DNA from: Fragilaria crotonensis | Lineage: Eukaryota; Bacillariophyta; Fragilariophyceae; Fragilariales; Fragilariaceae | Direction of reading: 5' to 3' | DNA: 64,000 bases | Assembly (NCBI GenBank): GCA_022925895.1 | Contig: JAKSYS010000041.1 | Coordinates: 110,597 to 174,596 of the forward strand | In this document: positions 11,129 to 23,515 of the stretch, piece after piece | Position numbering within the stretch: position 1 is the first letter of the stretch | How the letters are laid out: every line of letters starts with the position of its first letter | Program-made: the position numbers and the translations under genes | Notes under the pieces: generated by a model | Told to the model about the DNA's origin: nothing | What the model saw: the letters and a program-made list of their open reading frames with translations, nothing else | Database searches by the model: none

Positions 11129-11837
11129 TGGCCATTATTGGAATTCTGTGCTGGTTGGATTTGCTGCCGGTTTGTGTGCTCTGATCACAGACACTGCATG
11201 GTACCTAGCAGAGTCTGTGGTCAGACTTGGAGATGCAGAAGATGATCCTGAAAAAGTTTCTTTCAGATGCATTGGATGTTCATGACACCCTAGGATTGTT
11301 TGTAGTGAGCATACTTATTGGTTGAAACACAAGTCAATGCACAAGCCCCAAAAATACAGGGTGCGAGGTCCCCTTTGTATTGCAGAATCTGAGGGCTGCA
11401 TTGGAGATGCAGGACAAATCTTCTGTCAAGGATTGTTAAGGGTGTATCATAAATGTTTTTGACACCCTAGGATTGTTTGATGTGAGCTTACTATATATTG
11501 GTTGAATCACAAGTCAATGCACAAGCCCCAAATATACAGGGTGTGGGGTCCCCTTTGTATTGCAAAATCTGAGTGCTACATTGGAGATGCAGAACAAATC
11601 TTCTGTCAAGGATTGTAAAGGGTGTATCATAAATGTTTTTGACACCCTAGGATTGTTTGTAGTGAGCTTCTTACTTATTGATTGAATCACAAGTCAATGC
11701 ACAAGCCCCAAATATACAGGGTGTGGGGTCCCCTTTGTATTGCAAAATCTGAGGGCTGCACTAGAAATGAAGAAAATATGTTCTGCCAGGGTTTGTCAAG
11801 TTTGCATTGATGATATCGACGATATCCTTTGATTGTA
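11129..11837. repeat. Left arm of inner inverted repeat, with three ~180-bp tandem units
   Basis: From GGAATTCTGTGCTGGTTGG (about 11139) onward this matches the inverse of 24590-25107 closely. Within it the block starting GACACCCTAGGATTGTTTG occurs at 11284, 11461 and 11641, giving units of 177-180 bases. The right arm has only two such units. Each unit also contains CAAGTCAATGCACAAGCCCC and TCCCCTTTGTATTGCA. Confidence 0.85.
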
Positions 11838-12701
11838 GTGGGGATATACACCCATTGACTAGTGTGCAATTCAGTGGGTAATTTGCCACAATTTGAGATA
11901 CAGGGCTTTCACCTAAATGATCATTCTGCAGTCAGATGTTAATATTCTGCAGAATTGATCTGTTGTGTTTTGATGAGTATGTATGGATTGTATTGATGGC
12001 ATCCTGAGATCCTCTCAACCTTTTATGCTTATTGACTTATTGAAGATTCAATTATGATGCCAAAATGCTAACAAAAAAATACGCAAAAATGATCAATACT
12101 CAATCAATTTTGGATTTTGAAAAAATCCAAAACTGGCATTTACTCCATCATCAAAAGCCTGAGACTCATTGAGTGAAGCTCCCACAACGATATTCGCTTT
12201 GCGAGTTAGTGTTGGTGTTAGCGACATAAGTTAACGTGAAATTTAGGATGCGATCACGTGTTATCTACTAGTGTTGTAGTTACACAAATCAGAAGCACTT
12301 TATGTTCTGAGCTGATTAGTTGCACTATAACAACCCAAGCATCAACTTCCGTTACCGGAACTTCTGTAAAGGAGTTTCAAGAGTTTGTTGATGGAGTAAA
12401 TGCCAGTTTTGGATTTTTTCAAAATCCAAAATTGATTGAGTATTGATCATTTTTGCGTATTTTTTTGTTAGCATTTTGGCATCATAATTGAATCTTCAAT
12501 GAGTCAATAAGCATAAAAGGTTGAGAGGATCTCAGGATGCCATCAATACAATCCATACATACTCATCAAAACACAACAGATCAATTCTGTGGAATATTAA
12601 CATCTGACTGCAGAATGATCATTTAGGTGAAAGCCCTGTATCTCAAATTGAGGAAAATTACCCACTGAATTGCACACTAGTCAATAGGTGTATATCCCCA
12701 C
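11838..12701. mobile_element. 864-bp foldback/MITE with TA target duplication
   Basis: The insert begins GTGGGGATATACACC and ends with its inverse, GGTGTATATCCCCAC. Its arms of about 310 bases (11838-12149 and 12390-12701) are near-perfect inverted copies around a loop of about 240 bases (12150-12389). TA flanks both sides (11836-11837 and 12702-12703). The right arm of the surrounding inverted repeat shows the single-TA empty site at 24588-24589. TA duplication is the hallmark of Tc1/mariner-type transposition. No transposase is encoded, so it must have been mobilised in trans. Confidence 0.88.
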
Positions 12702-12703
12702 TA

Positions 12704-15127
12704 CATCTAAGGGTGCCAAAACCAAGTCGGCTCTTGGATATGAAAAACCAATTATCTTTGATATGATAATTTTTTGTTCATAATTTTTACCTAAAATATA
12801 GGTAAAAACTTAGGACTAAAGAGCTTGTACATCATGTGTATGAAGCGGGTTTCCTCGTATTCCTGAACTCTGAAATTTATTTTTCCTGAAATTTTTCATC
12901 TCTTGCATAGGAGCTCATACTTTGCATTCCTGAGCTCCAAAATTTCAATTCCTGAATTTCACTGACTCATTTTTCTAACACTGGGTGGGATTCCTGAACT
13001 CTTGGACTCTAAATATATGAACTATACCACTTCTTCATTTGTGATCATGAATTTCAATTCCTGAATTAGATATTCGAAAGAAGAAGTTTGCTGTGTAGTG
13101 TGTATGAAGTAATCACCTCAGTAGTTCTGAGCTGACATTGTTCATATAATAGATGTTATTGTCGCTCATTTTAACTTTTGTTGGAGATTAGTTTTAATTG
13201 TGCCTATTCGTGTGGCTTTGATGAACCATTCTACTATTCATTACTAAGTGTCTGATCTATTCTAAACTGCCTCCACTTTCAATTCACTGTAGACAAGTTC
13301 AGGAGCAAGATGACTGGAGTAGTTATCATCCTCCTCATCAGAGTCCTCGTCAAATACATCAATGCACTTGTGTGGGCGTTTCTTACCCTTGTCATCAAAT
13401 TGTTTCCTGACCCCGGCCAGACTCCTTTTTCCTTCTGGACAGAAACATTTTAAGTAGTTCCTGGTTGAATGTTGGGGTGGTTGATTTCTTTCTATCATTC
13501 TTGATGGCCATGTATAATTCATCGTATTTCCTCATTCCCACCTGTGACCAACCACAGCCTCCCCATTATCATGAGCACCCTTGTTCCTGGAGAATGTGTA
13601 AAGTGGTGGCTGCCGAACATGGTATTGCAAAGATTGGTCAGAAGTTAGGATGTGGTTTTTCATTTCATTTAGTATCATAGTGTAACTTACGGGTAGGTTG
13701 TTGTTGTCCTCATCAGTCCATGTACCAATTCGCTGTTTCCAACAAGTGATAACAAAACAAGTCAGTTTCTTGTTGTTTGTTCTGTGACAAACCATTCGGA
13801 TAAACTTACCATTTTCTCTGTCTTAACTAATTCCGCGAACCACCTCTTCCCATAGTTGATCAGGCACAGCAAAATGAATGCTTCATCACTTATGGACAGG
13901 ATTTTCTTGCTCCATACTTTTCTGTCAGTTGTTGCACAGTGGTTCTCCATGTTGATAGTGTTATTCCACTTGCTGCTGCCGACAATGCATGGGGCATAGG
14001 TGTCTATGATTTGGGCATAGTAGCAGATATTATCCCTCATCTTGAGGAGGTAACTGGTTTCTTCCTCGCTTCCACTGTATAGGCTGTGTTCATACGTTCC
14101 TAAATTGGAAGTGAATCCTCTGGATGCAAGGTGTTTGATGTTGAATGCAAGTGAGTGTGAGTATGCTCGGGCTTTGGCAAAGTACACTCACTTCAATTCC
14201 TCACCTTTGAATTTCGTTTGCATGTTTTTTATTGCATTGTTCCGAAGATCAGTGTGTGTTTTTACAACTATTCTCCGCATCCCAAGCCACCAGTTTTCGG
14301 TTCCTCGAATGTTTGTGTGCTTCATGATAAAGCCACAAAGTGTTTTCTCATCTTCACTGAAATGAGAATGATAGTCTTTTTGATAGAACTTCCAAATAGA
14401 GAACACGTGTTTTTGATGCAAGTCTTGATCACACTGATTTGATTCTCTTCTGTATTTTCCGTCATGCTCATGTCCACTATGCTGCTTAGCCCTGGAACCG
14501 ATGATGTTAGTTGGCTGTCACTTGATTTCCGACTTTAATAGTTGAAGGTAGGGATGGTGGATTTCCGTATGCATGCTTCTGTCCTAGTTTTGCATCCATT
14601 TTCCGTGGCACTTCTTCCTCCTCCTCCTCCTCGTTGTCACTTTGAATCAGATCATTGGGATCTGTGGTCACTCGTTTTCACGCCTCTTATGAAGTCTCTC
14701 CTTTGTTTCCTAGAGCTGGGCTTTAAGGCAGTCATGCCTGCTGCTGTTTGGTGTGCCATTGATGCCATGGTTGTATTTGTGGTGCTTCCTTGTTGTGTGA
14801 AAAACTTTCCGATTGTGCGCCAAATTTTGAACACTGAAAATCCTGTTTGTGGGATAGTCTTTTTTGCCACCATTTGAATTTCATACCAAGTACCGAGTTG
14901 GTATGTAGGTTCTACACATTCATGCAGGGTTTTCAAATTTTGAATTCATACCACACCCCCCTTCATTTTTTTACATACACCAAAAATGTACCGAAAGTAA
15001 ATGTACAATTTGAATGCACGCTTTCCCGAACTTCTGTTTAGTGAATCTGTGTCCTGTCAATTTCAACACCTCATTTTCACTTCACTCGTCCTCTTCAAAA
15101 CCCTTTCTTCAAAACCTTCTCTTCAAA
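12704..15127. other. Internal non-coding region of the giant transposon
   Basis: About 12700-13020 continues the inner inverted repeat and carries several ATTCCTGAACT or ATTCCTGAGCT words, mirrored at 24390-24530. From 13260 to 14940 short open stretches occur on both strands (for instance 13262-13522, 13762-14187 and 14188-14421 on the minus strand), with protein-like but unrecognised translations. They may be remnants of a further minus-strand gene upstream of the transposase. Confidence 0.45.
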
Positions 15128-18070
15128 ATGTTGTCCTCGTCTGCTTCCTCAAAGGCACCCCTGCTCTTCTGTCAAAACCCCTTCTGCCTGAATTTCAACA
15201 AGAAACCCTTTTCCAATCAAGCAGCATATACACAGCATATTGATAGAAACATCGGGTGTTATAATTTCATTGTGAAGAAATCACACCATGCAGCAACACA
15301 TGGGGCTTCTGCTTCACACCGTCGCCGTCTTCATGAGGATGGGAATATCACATGCACAAGTAACAAGAGGCCTGCCCTTTTAAGGCGACATATGGTGAAT
15401 GATCCCCACATGGATTTTGATGGCACAGACAACCTTCTGCAGTTTCCGGCTGGCAATGGTGTGGAAGTTGAAAGCACTTCTTGTGAGGACATCGAGGACT
15501 GCAACAAAAGTGATGATTTGTCCATGTTAAGTGATGACCCAAACATTCTTACCTGTACGAATTCTGCACTTGATGAAGATGTGGAAGCCCCATCATTTCG
15601 TTCAAACTTCATGTATACTACCGATCAGAAGTGGACTGTTTCTCTCCTCAAAATCCTGGACCATGCCAATGCACCCGACTACACTTTTGGTCAAGTCCTG
15701 GAGTGGGCACGCTCTGCATCTGCTGATAATTATTCTTACAACCCAGTGGGTGGACTCTCGCGTGCCAAAAATGTTGATGCCCTGATCAACTCAGTTCGTA
15801 ATGGGAAAAGACTGCTTCCCTTTGTACGAAGAGTGGATGTACATCATGGCTCTCCATCAGATGTGATTTGTTTTGACTTCGCTTCACAGTTGCTAAGTTT
15901 GCTGCAAAATCCAAGCATTATGACTGCAGAAAACCTTGCCATCGATATCAATGATCCCCTGAAGCCCTACCACAAATTGAAAGGCAGCAATGTTTTGGGT
16001 GAGGCACTGTCCGGGAGTGTCTATCGCAAGGCGTATGATCGATTAATCACAGATCCTCAGAAGCAATTGTTTGTTCCAATCATCCAATGGATTGATCGTA
16101 CCTCTGTAACAGGGAATGATCGCTTTTCACTTAAACCCTACATGTTCACTCCAGCCATTTTTACAGAAAAATTCAGAAGGAGTATCAAGGCATGGGGCTA
16201 TCATGGCTTTCTCCCAAAGAGGAAGTCCTCATCAGCTCAGAAGCAGACACTTCGTATGGGCGATGCCATTCGTATCTATCATAAGGAGCTGGATGCTGTA
16301 TTGGAGACCTTTCGGAAATGTTCACCACAACTGTGTGGTGTTCATTTGCCAATTGGTCCAAAGGGTAGAATCTGTGTCGACATTGTCACATGTGTGTTGT
16401 TCATCATTCAAGATATGCAAGAAGGAGATATGCTGTGTGGTCGGTATGGTGTTCACACCAGTGGAATCCAACGCCCTCATCGGTGCTGTGATGTCAATTA
16501 TGATGATCTGAAGAACTGTGATGTCCATTGCAAATACCTGGTAGCCTCGGATATGGGTTTCATTGCCAGGAGTAATGATGATGATCTCAGGAAACGATGG
16601 TCTCAACATAAACTTGAAAATGCATTTGAACACATTGCCTTTGCTGACCCTGAGCGTGGAATCTTTGGGGCCACTCCTGTGGAGACAATGCATGCATTTC
16701 GGAAAGGTGTCATCGAGAAAGTAACAAAACTTATATTGGACAGTCTTCCAGCATCCAAGAAGGCTGCCTTTGATGACCTTGCAATAGCATTTCACAAGTC
16801 TCATCGCCAAACCTACCGAAAGGAGTATCCATCAACAGATTTCAGCAATGGGGTAACAAATTTGACAAAGATAACTGCATCAGAACGCGTTGGCCTCGTT
16901 TTTTTGTTTGTCATCCTCTTCCAATATGAAGCAGGATGGCAAATGATCCAAACATGTCTTGAGAAAAGAACAACTAAGAAGGTTCCTGAGGTCCTTGAAG
17001 TACTTGAATCTCTCCTTTGTTTCGATGCTTGGCTAAACCAGAGTCATTACTGGGAGACTACAAATCCAGCACATGTTGCAAATGAAATGAAGAAACATCA
17101 GGATTCCATTCGCAATTTCATGGATATGTGCAAACAGTCCATTCCCTTGAAAGTTGAGGGAAAGGAGGATGACAAGAAAAAGGGTAAGAAAAAGGGAACC
17201 ATCATAAGGAAGGAAGGACAGAAAAGCAATGCCGAGGATGCATGGAAGTTTCGAAATTCCATGAGTTGTTACACATTGTGGATGATATGTCTCGGTTTGG
17301 CTCTCCAGTGAACTTTTGTGCACAGCGTCCAGAATCACTTCTAATTCCTGCTGCAAAGCACCCTGGGAGACGGGCACAGAAGCGAATTGAGGGTTCTGCA
17401 TATGAACTTCAGGCAGCCCAACGTTTAATGTACTCCTTCATGATCGACACCATACACACGCGCATATGGGAGCAACCAGATGGTGATGCTGATGTACCCG
17501 ACAGCCACCATGATGATGAAACAACAAGGAATGGAATCTTTCAGAGCACCGGACAAGCAACATTTGGCTGTGTTTATCGATTCAAATCGAGTAAACAAAT
17601 TCAGTACAAAATTGAATGGGACACCAGAACTCACCGTGATTTACTTGCTCTTCCCTGGAGTTGATTGAGTTTCTTTTGATTCCTTTAAGGAATCCGACTC
17701 AATAACCTTTTGTACTGAATACAAACGAGATGTCCACACCTTCGATGTCATCCCTGCTATCAGTCCGATGGTCCCATACATGACTGGATGATAATTGACT
17801 TTGGGAACATGGGAAGTTTCCTGTCGTTTGGCTCTTGTAGTTGTTGTTGACTCACCCGAGGATCCGGACGAGAGATACCAACTGGTTGTTCAATCCACAA
17901 CAGAAGAAATTAAAGAACACGAGTCAACCCTGTTGAGAGAGTGGAAGTGGTCTCCAACATACCACCTTGTCTCTGGAAACACTGTCGTGGCCCCTGTTTT
18001 GTTATATCCATCTCACACAACAGTTCCACAGTTCTTGAGACAAAACCATATACAGAGTGGGCATCCAAAT
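15128..18070 (+). pseudogene. KDZ/Plavaka-like DDE transposase of the giant element, frameshifted
   Basis: The main ORF runs from ATG 15128 to 17311. The next part (about 17242-17664) is in another frame, and a third part (17795-18082) resumes after stop-containing sequence. At the N-terminus a C-x4-C ... H-x5-C finger (LFCQNPFC ... TQHIDRNIGC) resembles the zinc fingers that open such transposases. WIDRTSVTG (Asp codon at 16094) fits a first catalytic Asp. CGRYGVHTSG and a Cys pair follow. GATPVETMHAFRKGV (about 16668-16712) fits the conserved C-terminal block. The frame change at about 17245-17250 joins ...AEDAWKF to KFHELLHIVDDM and is explained by one missing T. C-terminal residues typical of the family continue in the later pieces. 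Superfamily assignment is by motif memory and uncertain between KDZ, Plavaka and CACTA-like. Plus-strand expression in the element would converge on the minus-strand cargo gene ending at 18075. Confidence 0.65.
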
Positions 18071-18074
18071 TCGC

Positions 18075-21000
18075 TTAGCTAGCTTGTTGCATCAAAGTAC
18101 CTAAAGGAAACATGTTGCCATCGTCTGTTCGAGCCCTCACAATCTTTGGACCATCACCATCGGCTCGCCGCTTGTTTGAATCTACCCAAAGAGTAAAACT
18201 TGCCTTCCTGTTGATGTCTGGGCCATCATAAAAAAAGAGAGTTGCCTTCCGAAAGCTCACAAACTCATTCTTCACAGTTGAGGTTGAGCAGCAATAATCC
18301 AAGGCCTCCTTGCAGAGAGGAATTGCAACCACTTCATTTGCATCATACACATACCCACTGTGAATGGTAACTGCATGTGAACCATTTCCATCGGATTCAT
18401 TGAGCACAGCCAATACCATTGTGTCCTTCATTTGTTCTTGAAGGAGTTGCCAATCAAACATGTGTGGTCTCTTCAGAACTTTTCGGGTGATCCATGTAGG
18501 CAGCTGAGTTTCAGCAAACTGTCCCACCTTTCGAATGGCATCAACAGTACCTCCTCTTAGGTGACTTTCACCAAAATGGTTAATGGATTTGGCAGCATTA
18601 TCAAAGCCAATTGCATATAAAGCACTGGCCAATGACTTTGAAACACAAAGATCTTCACCTTCGGATTGTACAAAGTGCACCTGGGGTGCTTCAGGAACCT
18701 GCAGCTTGGGATATTCATGCAAATGTGATTCTTTGAAATCGCCCACTGGTATGTCAACAAATCCACACCTCATACGCTTGACCTCCTCCAAGAATCCTGT
18801 CTTAAATTGTTTCACAAAGTCTTCATCAGTTCGAATGGGCTGTGTTTCTCCATGAAAGATGACCTCCCAGTAACCAGGGGCCTGTATCTGCTTCATATGT
18901 TTACCCCTGGTGAGTCACTGTTGCTCCTAAGGACCTTTTCGACTGAGGATCAAACACCCATTGTGTCTGTGGGTGAACGTATTGCAGCTTATGTACCTTT
19001 TAGTATGAATGAGGATGGTTTCCTTCAGGAACAGGTACAAATCCATCCGTGTTTCCAAGGTTAATGACATGTTGGATTACCCTTTGCATAATCGGCATCC
19101 TTGATCCAGTCTTTGGAAACAGCAATTTTTTCTTCCTTCATTTCCAACTTTCCTTCTTTTGTCTTAACATTGTAAACCAAAAGTGCAACAAAGGTATCTT
19201 CACGTGGGTTGTACTTGAGGCCATGCACCATGGCCTCAGTGCCAAATGTCCATTCCAATTCAAATGCCCTTTGAATTTCTTCCTTTCCTTCTTCATAAAC
19301 TTTATTTCTTTCGTGTACTGCTCTCTGTAATCATCCTTCGTCTTTTTCTTCTTACATCCATCAATTTTTCTTTGCATCTCGGCCCGCTTCTTTTCCACAT
19401 TCTTCAGGTGATCTTTGGTAGAGCTCCAACCCCAGTACAAAAATCTGTCCTCCACAAATTTGTTCATTGCTGCTTCATCCCTAAGAAGCACTGGTCGATC
19501 TTCACCGTCATCTCCTTTCTTTCGCCACTTTCTTCTAAATTTCTCAACTTCATTGTCTGATACCAATGTTTTGTACCTACTTTCTCCAAAAGGTAATTTC
19601 GGGCATTCATCAGGTACATGAATGTCTCCATAACCATACGTACGAGGAGGCCCACCTTTCCATACCCTGCTTGCTCGGGGAAGCTTAGCAGGATCATTCC
19701 ACCAGGCTTCGTTGAGATCAATATCTTCTTCCTGTTGTTCAGGTCCATCAGCAGATCCAGATGGTTTGAAATCGGCAACATCCTCCTCTGATGGCAAACT
19801 CCGTTCATTGGCATTTGGCAAAACATCCTCCCTGGAAGAAACATCCTCCAACGTAACACTGTCGTCCTGTGAGGTCACACAGTCTTCCTCTGTGGCATTG
19901 GATGGTACTGGGATCCAGGGCCACGTGAAAGTCTGAAGTTCCAACTTCAGACTTCCGTAACAGGGATCCATCAAATGATTTGAATTCTGACGTTTTGGCA
20001 CTGTGACGTGTTGAAATTCTGCAATGCGATCAAACAGCAAAAACCACTGTGCTTTCATCGCATGCAAGTAGGAAATGGAAGCCGAATCATCCCTTTTAAA
20101 CAGTTTTGTGAATATTCCCTGTGGAAAACAGCAAATGTGCTCCTTCGATTTCACATCAGTTGACATCTGGATTTCCATGCGATCGCCTAAACATTTCGTT
20201 GTAGGCTGCAACTCCATCTTGAGTCCCAATGATATCTCGGAGAATTATTGCAATTGCAGCTATAATCCCAATCCCACAGCTATGGCCATCTTCTTGCAGG
20301 GAAGAACATCATTATCCAACACCCTCAATGCAGGGAATGTATTGGTGCCCTTCATTTGCCCAAAAGGTTCGTCCGAACGGACTGAGCCACTTCATCTTGT
20401 TTGGAGTGCTGCTATCATTTGCACTGTTTTTCCTTTGCTCCTGGTAACTGAAGGCAAGGTTCAGGAACCAGACAACACCGACATTGTTTGGAATTTTCTC
20501 GTGCCGGAGGGATGAAGACTGCAATAGCGAAAAAACATGTCCGGAGGCATGATACATCATCCGTGGCAGCCACAACGTCTCCAGCATTGAAAACAAATGT
20601 TGCCCCCAATGATCGTGCTGAGATTCGAGGAAACACAATCAACCTTTTCTGCAGAAGCCCTGGATAGAACAACAGGACTTCCTTCACAACACGATTCATT
20701 TGGTCATCATACTTCTGGTAAAGTTCTTCCTTAGAACTTCCATACCTTTTTTTTCACAAGGGCAAGACATTCTGCATGATCGGCTCCATTGGCTACCATC
20801 AAGTCGTTTTCGTACTTCTTTGCAGATAGATGACGTTGAAGACGTGCAAAGCAACCTTGAATTACCTGCATGTCGTCAAAAGACAGGATTGCAACTGATG
20901 TGTGATACCTGCCATCCCTCATGAGGAGTGAAGTCATCATTTGCAGCTCACGGGTGGCCATCCAAGTTTTCCCACCACTTTTGCTATGATCAAGCCTTTC

Positions 21001-22400
21001 CTGTGATCCCATTTCTCCAAAACCACGCAACTGGTCAGGCAGAACCAGGTCACCAAATGGTGGTGGAAGAAGGTTGTTCAAATAGTCCAGACCGGTAAAT
21101 GCCTCTTCCAGATCTGCATTTGTCAGCAATGCTCCACTTGCAACATCATCTTGGAGATCGATTGTTGATGAAGGGTATTGGCACCATACAAATGTTTTTC
21201 TGGTGTTGCTACCATCATTCCGTGCACTGACTGTCTCATTGTTGCTCTGCACAATCTCCAAAACATCACTGCTCACGAGGGAAGGGGAACCACCACTCGA
21301 TTTTGCGACTATATTGATCTTGCTTTCTTCCTCTGACTCAACAACAGCACGCGGGGGAACCATCATTTGTTGCACTGATCACATCACTGTTGCTTTCAAC
21401 AACCTCGACAGCAGCACTGTTAGCAGCACTGTTCAAAAGGGAACCGGAAGAAAGTTTCATCAGAGGGATAATGCAGTGCTCCTCAGACTCTGGTACAATC
21501 CATGCAAATCCACCTGTGGTCTCGTCCATTAAGGTGTCGGCAATTGTCTTGGGAAGAAACTCAATGCCAGTTGTGTCTTGGAGATTGATTTGACGGAACC
21601 CACAGGCTTGGTAGAATTCCTTTGGCTCGTCATGGGGACACTGCAAGTAGATGTCCACACCATGTAGGCTCTCCTGACATTGTGACAGCTCACGGTGAGA
21701 CAATAATAAAAAAGTTGAATGCTTGATGAGCATTACTAACATCAGACGCCCAAACCCTTGCCGTCTCCAGGATGTAAGACCGGATGGCTTCCGTGATTCA
21801 GATTCTGCAATCAACAGCCAAAGCACCAACGACGCACCAACTTCATCTCCAATTCCACTTCAAATGTAATGCATGCAATAACAACAGAGTCTTGGCACCC
21901 TATGACAGATTTCTTGAAGGGGTCATCTTCTTTCCAAGAGGACGTCCCACAATCATTATTGATGGATCAGAATTCACAGCACGATCGATAGAGCTCAAAT
22001 CAGCTTCTGTAGAATTGAATGATGTGCTGTAGAATTGCCTTGCAGCTTCTGTCGCCCACTTAAACCTTGTCGCCTCAGCTTTGTTTGTTTGGACACGTGT
22101 GGGGTACAACGTAACTACCTTGAATTGCCAAATTTCATTGGAGTCCTCTCTTCGTTCTGAGTCATAATCTTGGACAACGGGAGGTCTTGAAACCAAGAGC
22201 TGAACATGTGTAGTGGAAACTCTGAAACAGCACGGCGGGTGATGATAAAAGACTCGAACTTGCGATCTGAATTGTTTATTGACCTTTGTTCCTGGAGGTG
22301 GTGTGAATTCATCCATACCATCACGGAACAGGTACGCCTTATCCATAGGGACTCCTCCTTGCTGACGAGAGACAGGGGACAGTGATGGAACCTCTGCCAT
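18075..22400 (-). pseudogene. Transposon cargo gene: GNAT-like plus cysteine-peptidase-like polyprotein, several frame changes
   Basis: Five or more minus-strand open stretches follow one another in order: 22400-21900, 21829-21338, 21375-20731, 20699-20415, 20229-19138, 19258-19061 and 18896-18075. Frames change between them and no clear introns are seen. A start at ATG 22400 (MAEVPSLSPV) is most plausible. The second segment has GNAT acetyltransferase signs: TSWRRQGFGRLM (the acetyl-CoA loop) and FYQACGF about 45 residues later. The middle segments are acidic, then Lys-rich coiled-coil-like (KKRAEMQRKIDGCKKKK). The last segment (273 residues) has a Cys-His-Asp arrangement: DLCVSKSLASALYAIG (Cys84), GSHAVTIHSGYVYD (His174, Asp185), as in papain-fold peptidases. 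Whether it was one protein or two cannot be seen. Large plant DNA transposons often carry SUMO/ubiquitin peptidases; this would be an analogous but different cargo. Confidence 0.55.
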
Positions 22401-22523
22401 TTTGTTGGTTGAAATATGAATAATCCTCCAACTGGTGTGCGTGTATACAACTCTTGAGCATGCGAACAGACAACTGACAAAAAGAACCAATACCGGTAGA
22501 TCAATCTGGTTTGATTCACTCAA

Positions 22524-22780
22524 ATCAATGAGAATCTCTCGCAGATGACCGAATATTGGATTCTAGATGACAGATTGCCTTACAAACTCAATCAAGCACG
22601 CACACAAGACGAAGTACTTATTCCCTCAATTAACAACAAAATGAGAAGCACAACACTTGTCGACAAGGATCCTAATTATGAAAGGAGAAGAAGAGGAGGA
22701 TGTGAGATTGAAAGCTGGAAAATACAATCATGTGCAATGACACAACGTCAACAAGAAAGACTGGAGTACAGTACCAGCAC
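22524..22780. other. Spacer upstream of the cargo gene
   Basis: AT-rich DNA between the presumed start of the minus-strand cargo gene and the GTAC minisatellite. It probably holds the promoter of the cargo gene; no clear element is visible. Confidence 0.35.
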
Positions 22781-22789
22781 AATGTTGTA

Positions 22790-23515
22790 CGGAAGCCTCC
22801 AAGGTACTGTCGTGGTGCGAACTCGTCCCAGTACTTGACAGTACCATGAGTACAGTACGTAGACAATGGTACAGGCACAACAGGAGTACCTCAACAAATC
22901 AATCAGTTGCTCACAATGATGGAAACGACGATTCAACACAACATTCTTGTGTTGATAGGACAAAACAATCAAAAACTCACGAACAAGAACGACAGTTAAG
23001 TGCCCTTGTTAGTGGAAAGGAAGAAGAAGCAAAGGGCAAGGGGACAAGCACAGAATGAAACATTCAATGCGGTGTTGGGCATGACACCAAGTTGTGACAT
23101 CGACAACCGTACAGCAGGCACAAGGTAGTATTGTAATAAACCGTAGGCCCACCAAGGTACTGTCATACTCCCAGTACTTGATAGCAACATGAGTACAGTA
23201 CGTAGACAACAGTACATGCACAAGGTAGTGTTGTACCGTAGCCTCCAAGGTACTGTCGTATTCCCAGTACTTGGCAGTACCATAAGTACGGTACGTAGAC
23301 CACGGTACAGGCGCGACGTAGTGTATTACCGTAGCCTCCAAGGTACTGTCGTACTCCCAGTACTTGGCAGCACCCTAAGTACGGTAGGTAGACGACTGTA
23401 CAGGCGCGACGTAGTGTATCACCGTAACCTCCAAGGTACTGTCGTGCGAACTCGTCCCAGTACTTGACTGCACCCTGAGCACCGTACGTAGACAACGGTA
23501 CTGGCACAACGGGAG
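22790..23515. repeat. GTAC-rich 92-bp minisatellite
   Basis: Blocks beginning CCAAGGTACTGTCGTA recur at about 23152, 23244, 23336 and 23428, a 92-base period, with an earlier separated copy at about 22798. Each unit carries several GTAC words (GGTACTGTC, CCCAGTACTTG, GTACGTAGAC). Open reading frames on both strands across it are by-products of the repeat. Confidence 0.85.

Noticed and set aside
22996-23507. ORFs in both strands at the GTAC minisatellite
   Set aside because: Repetitive translation follows the 92-base unit; no start context or family.
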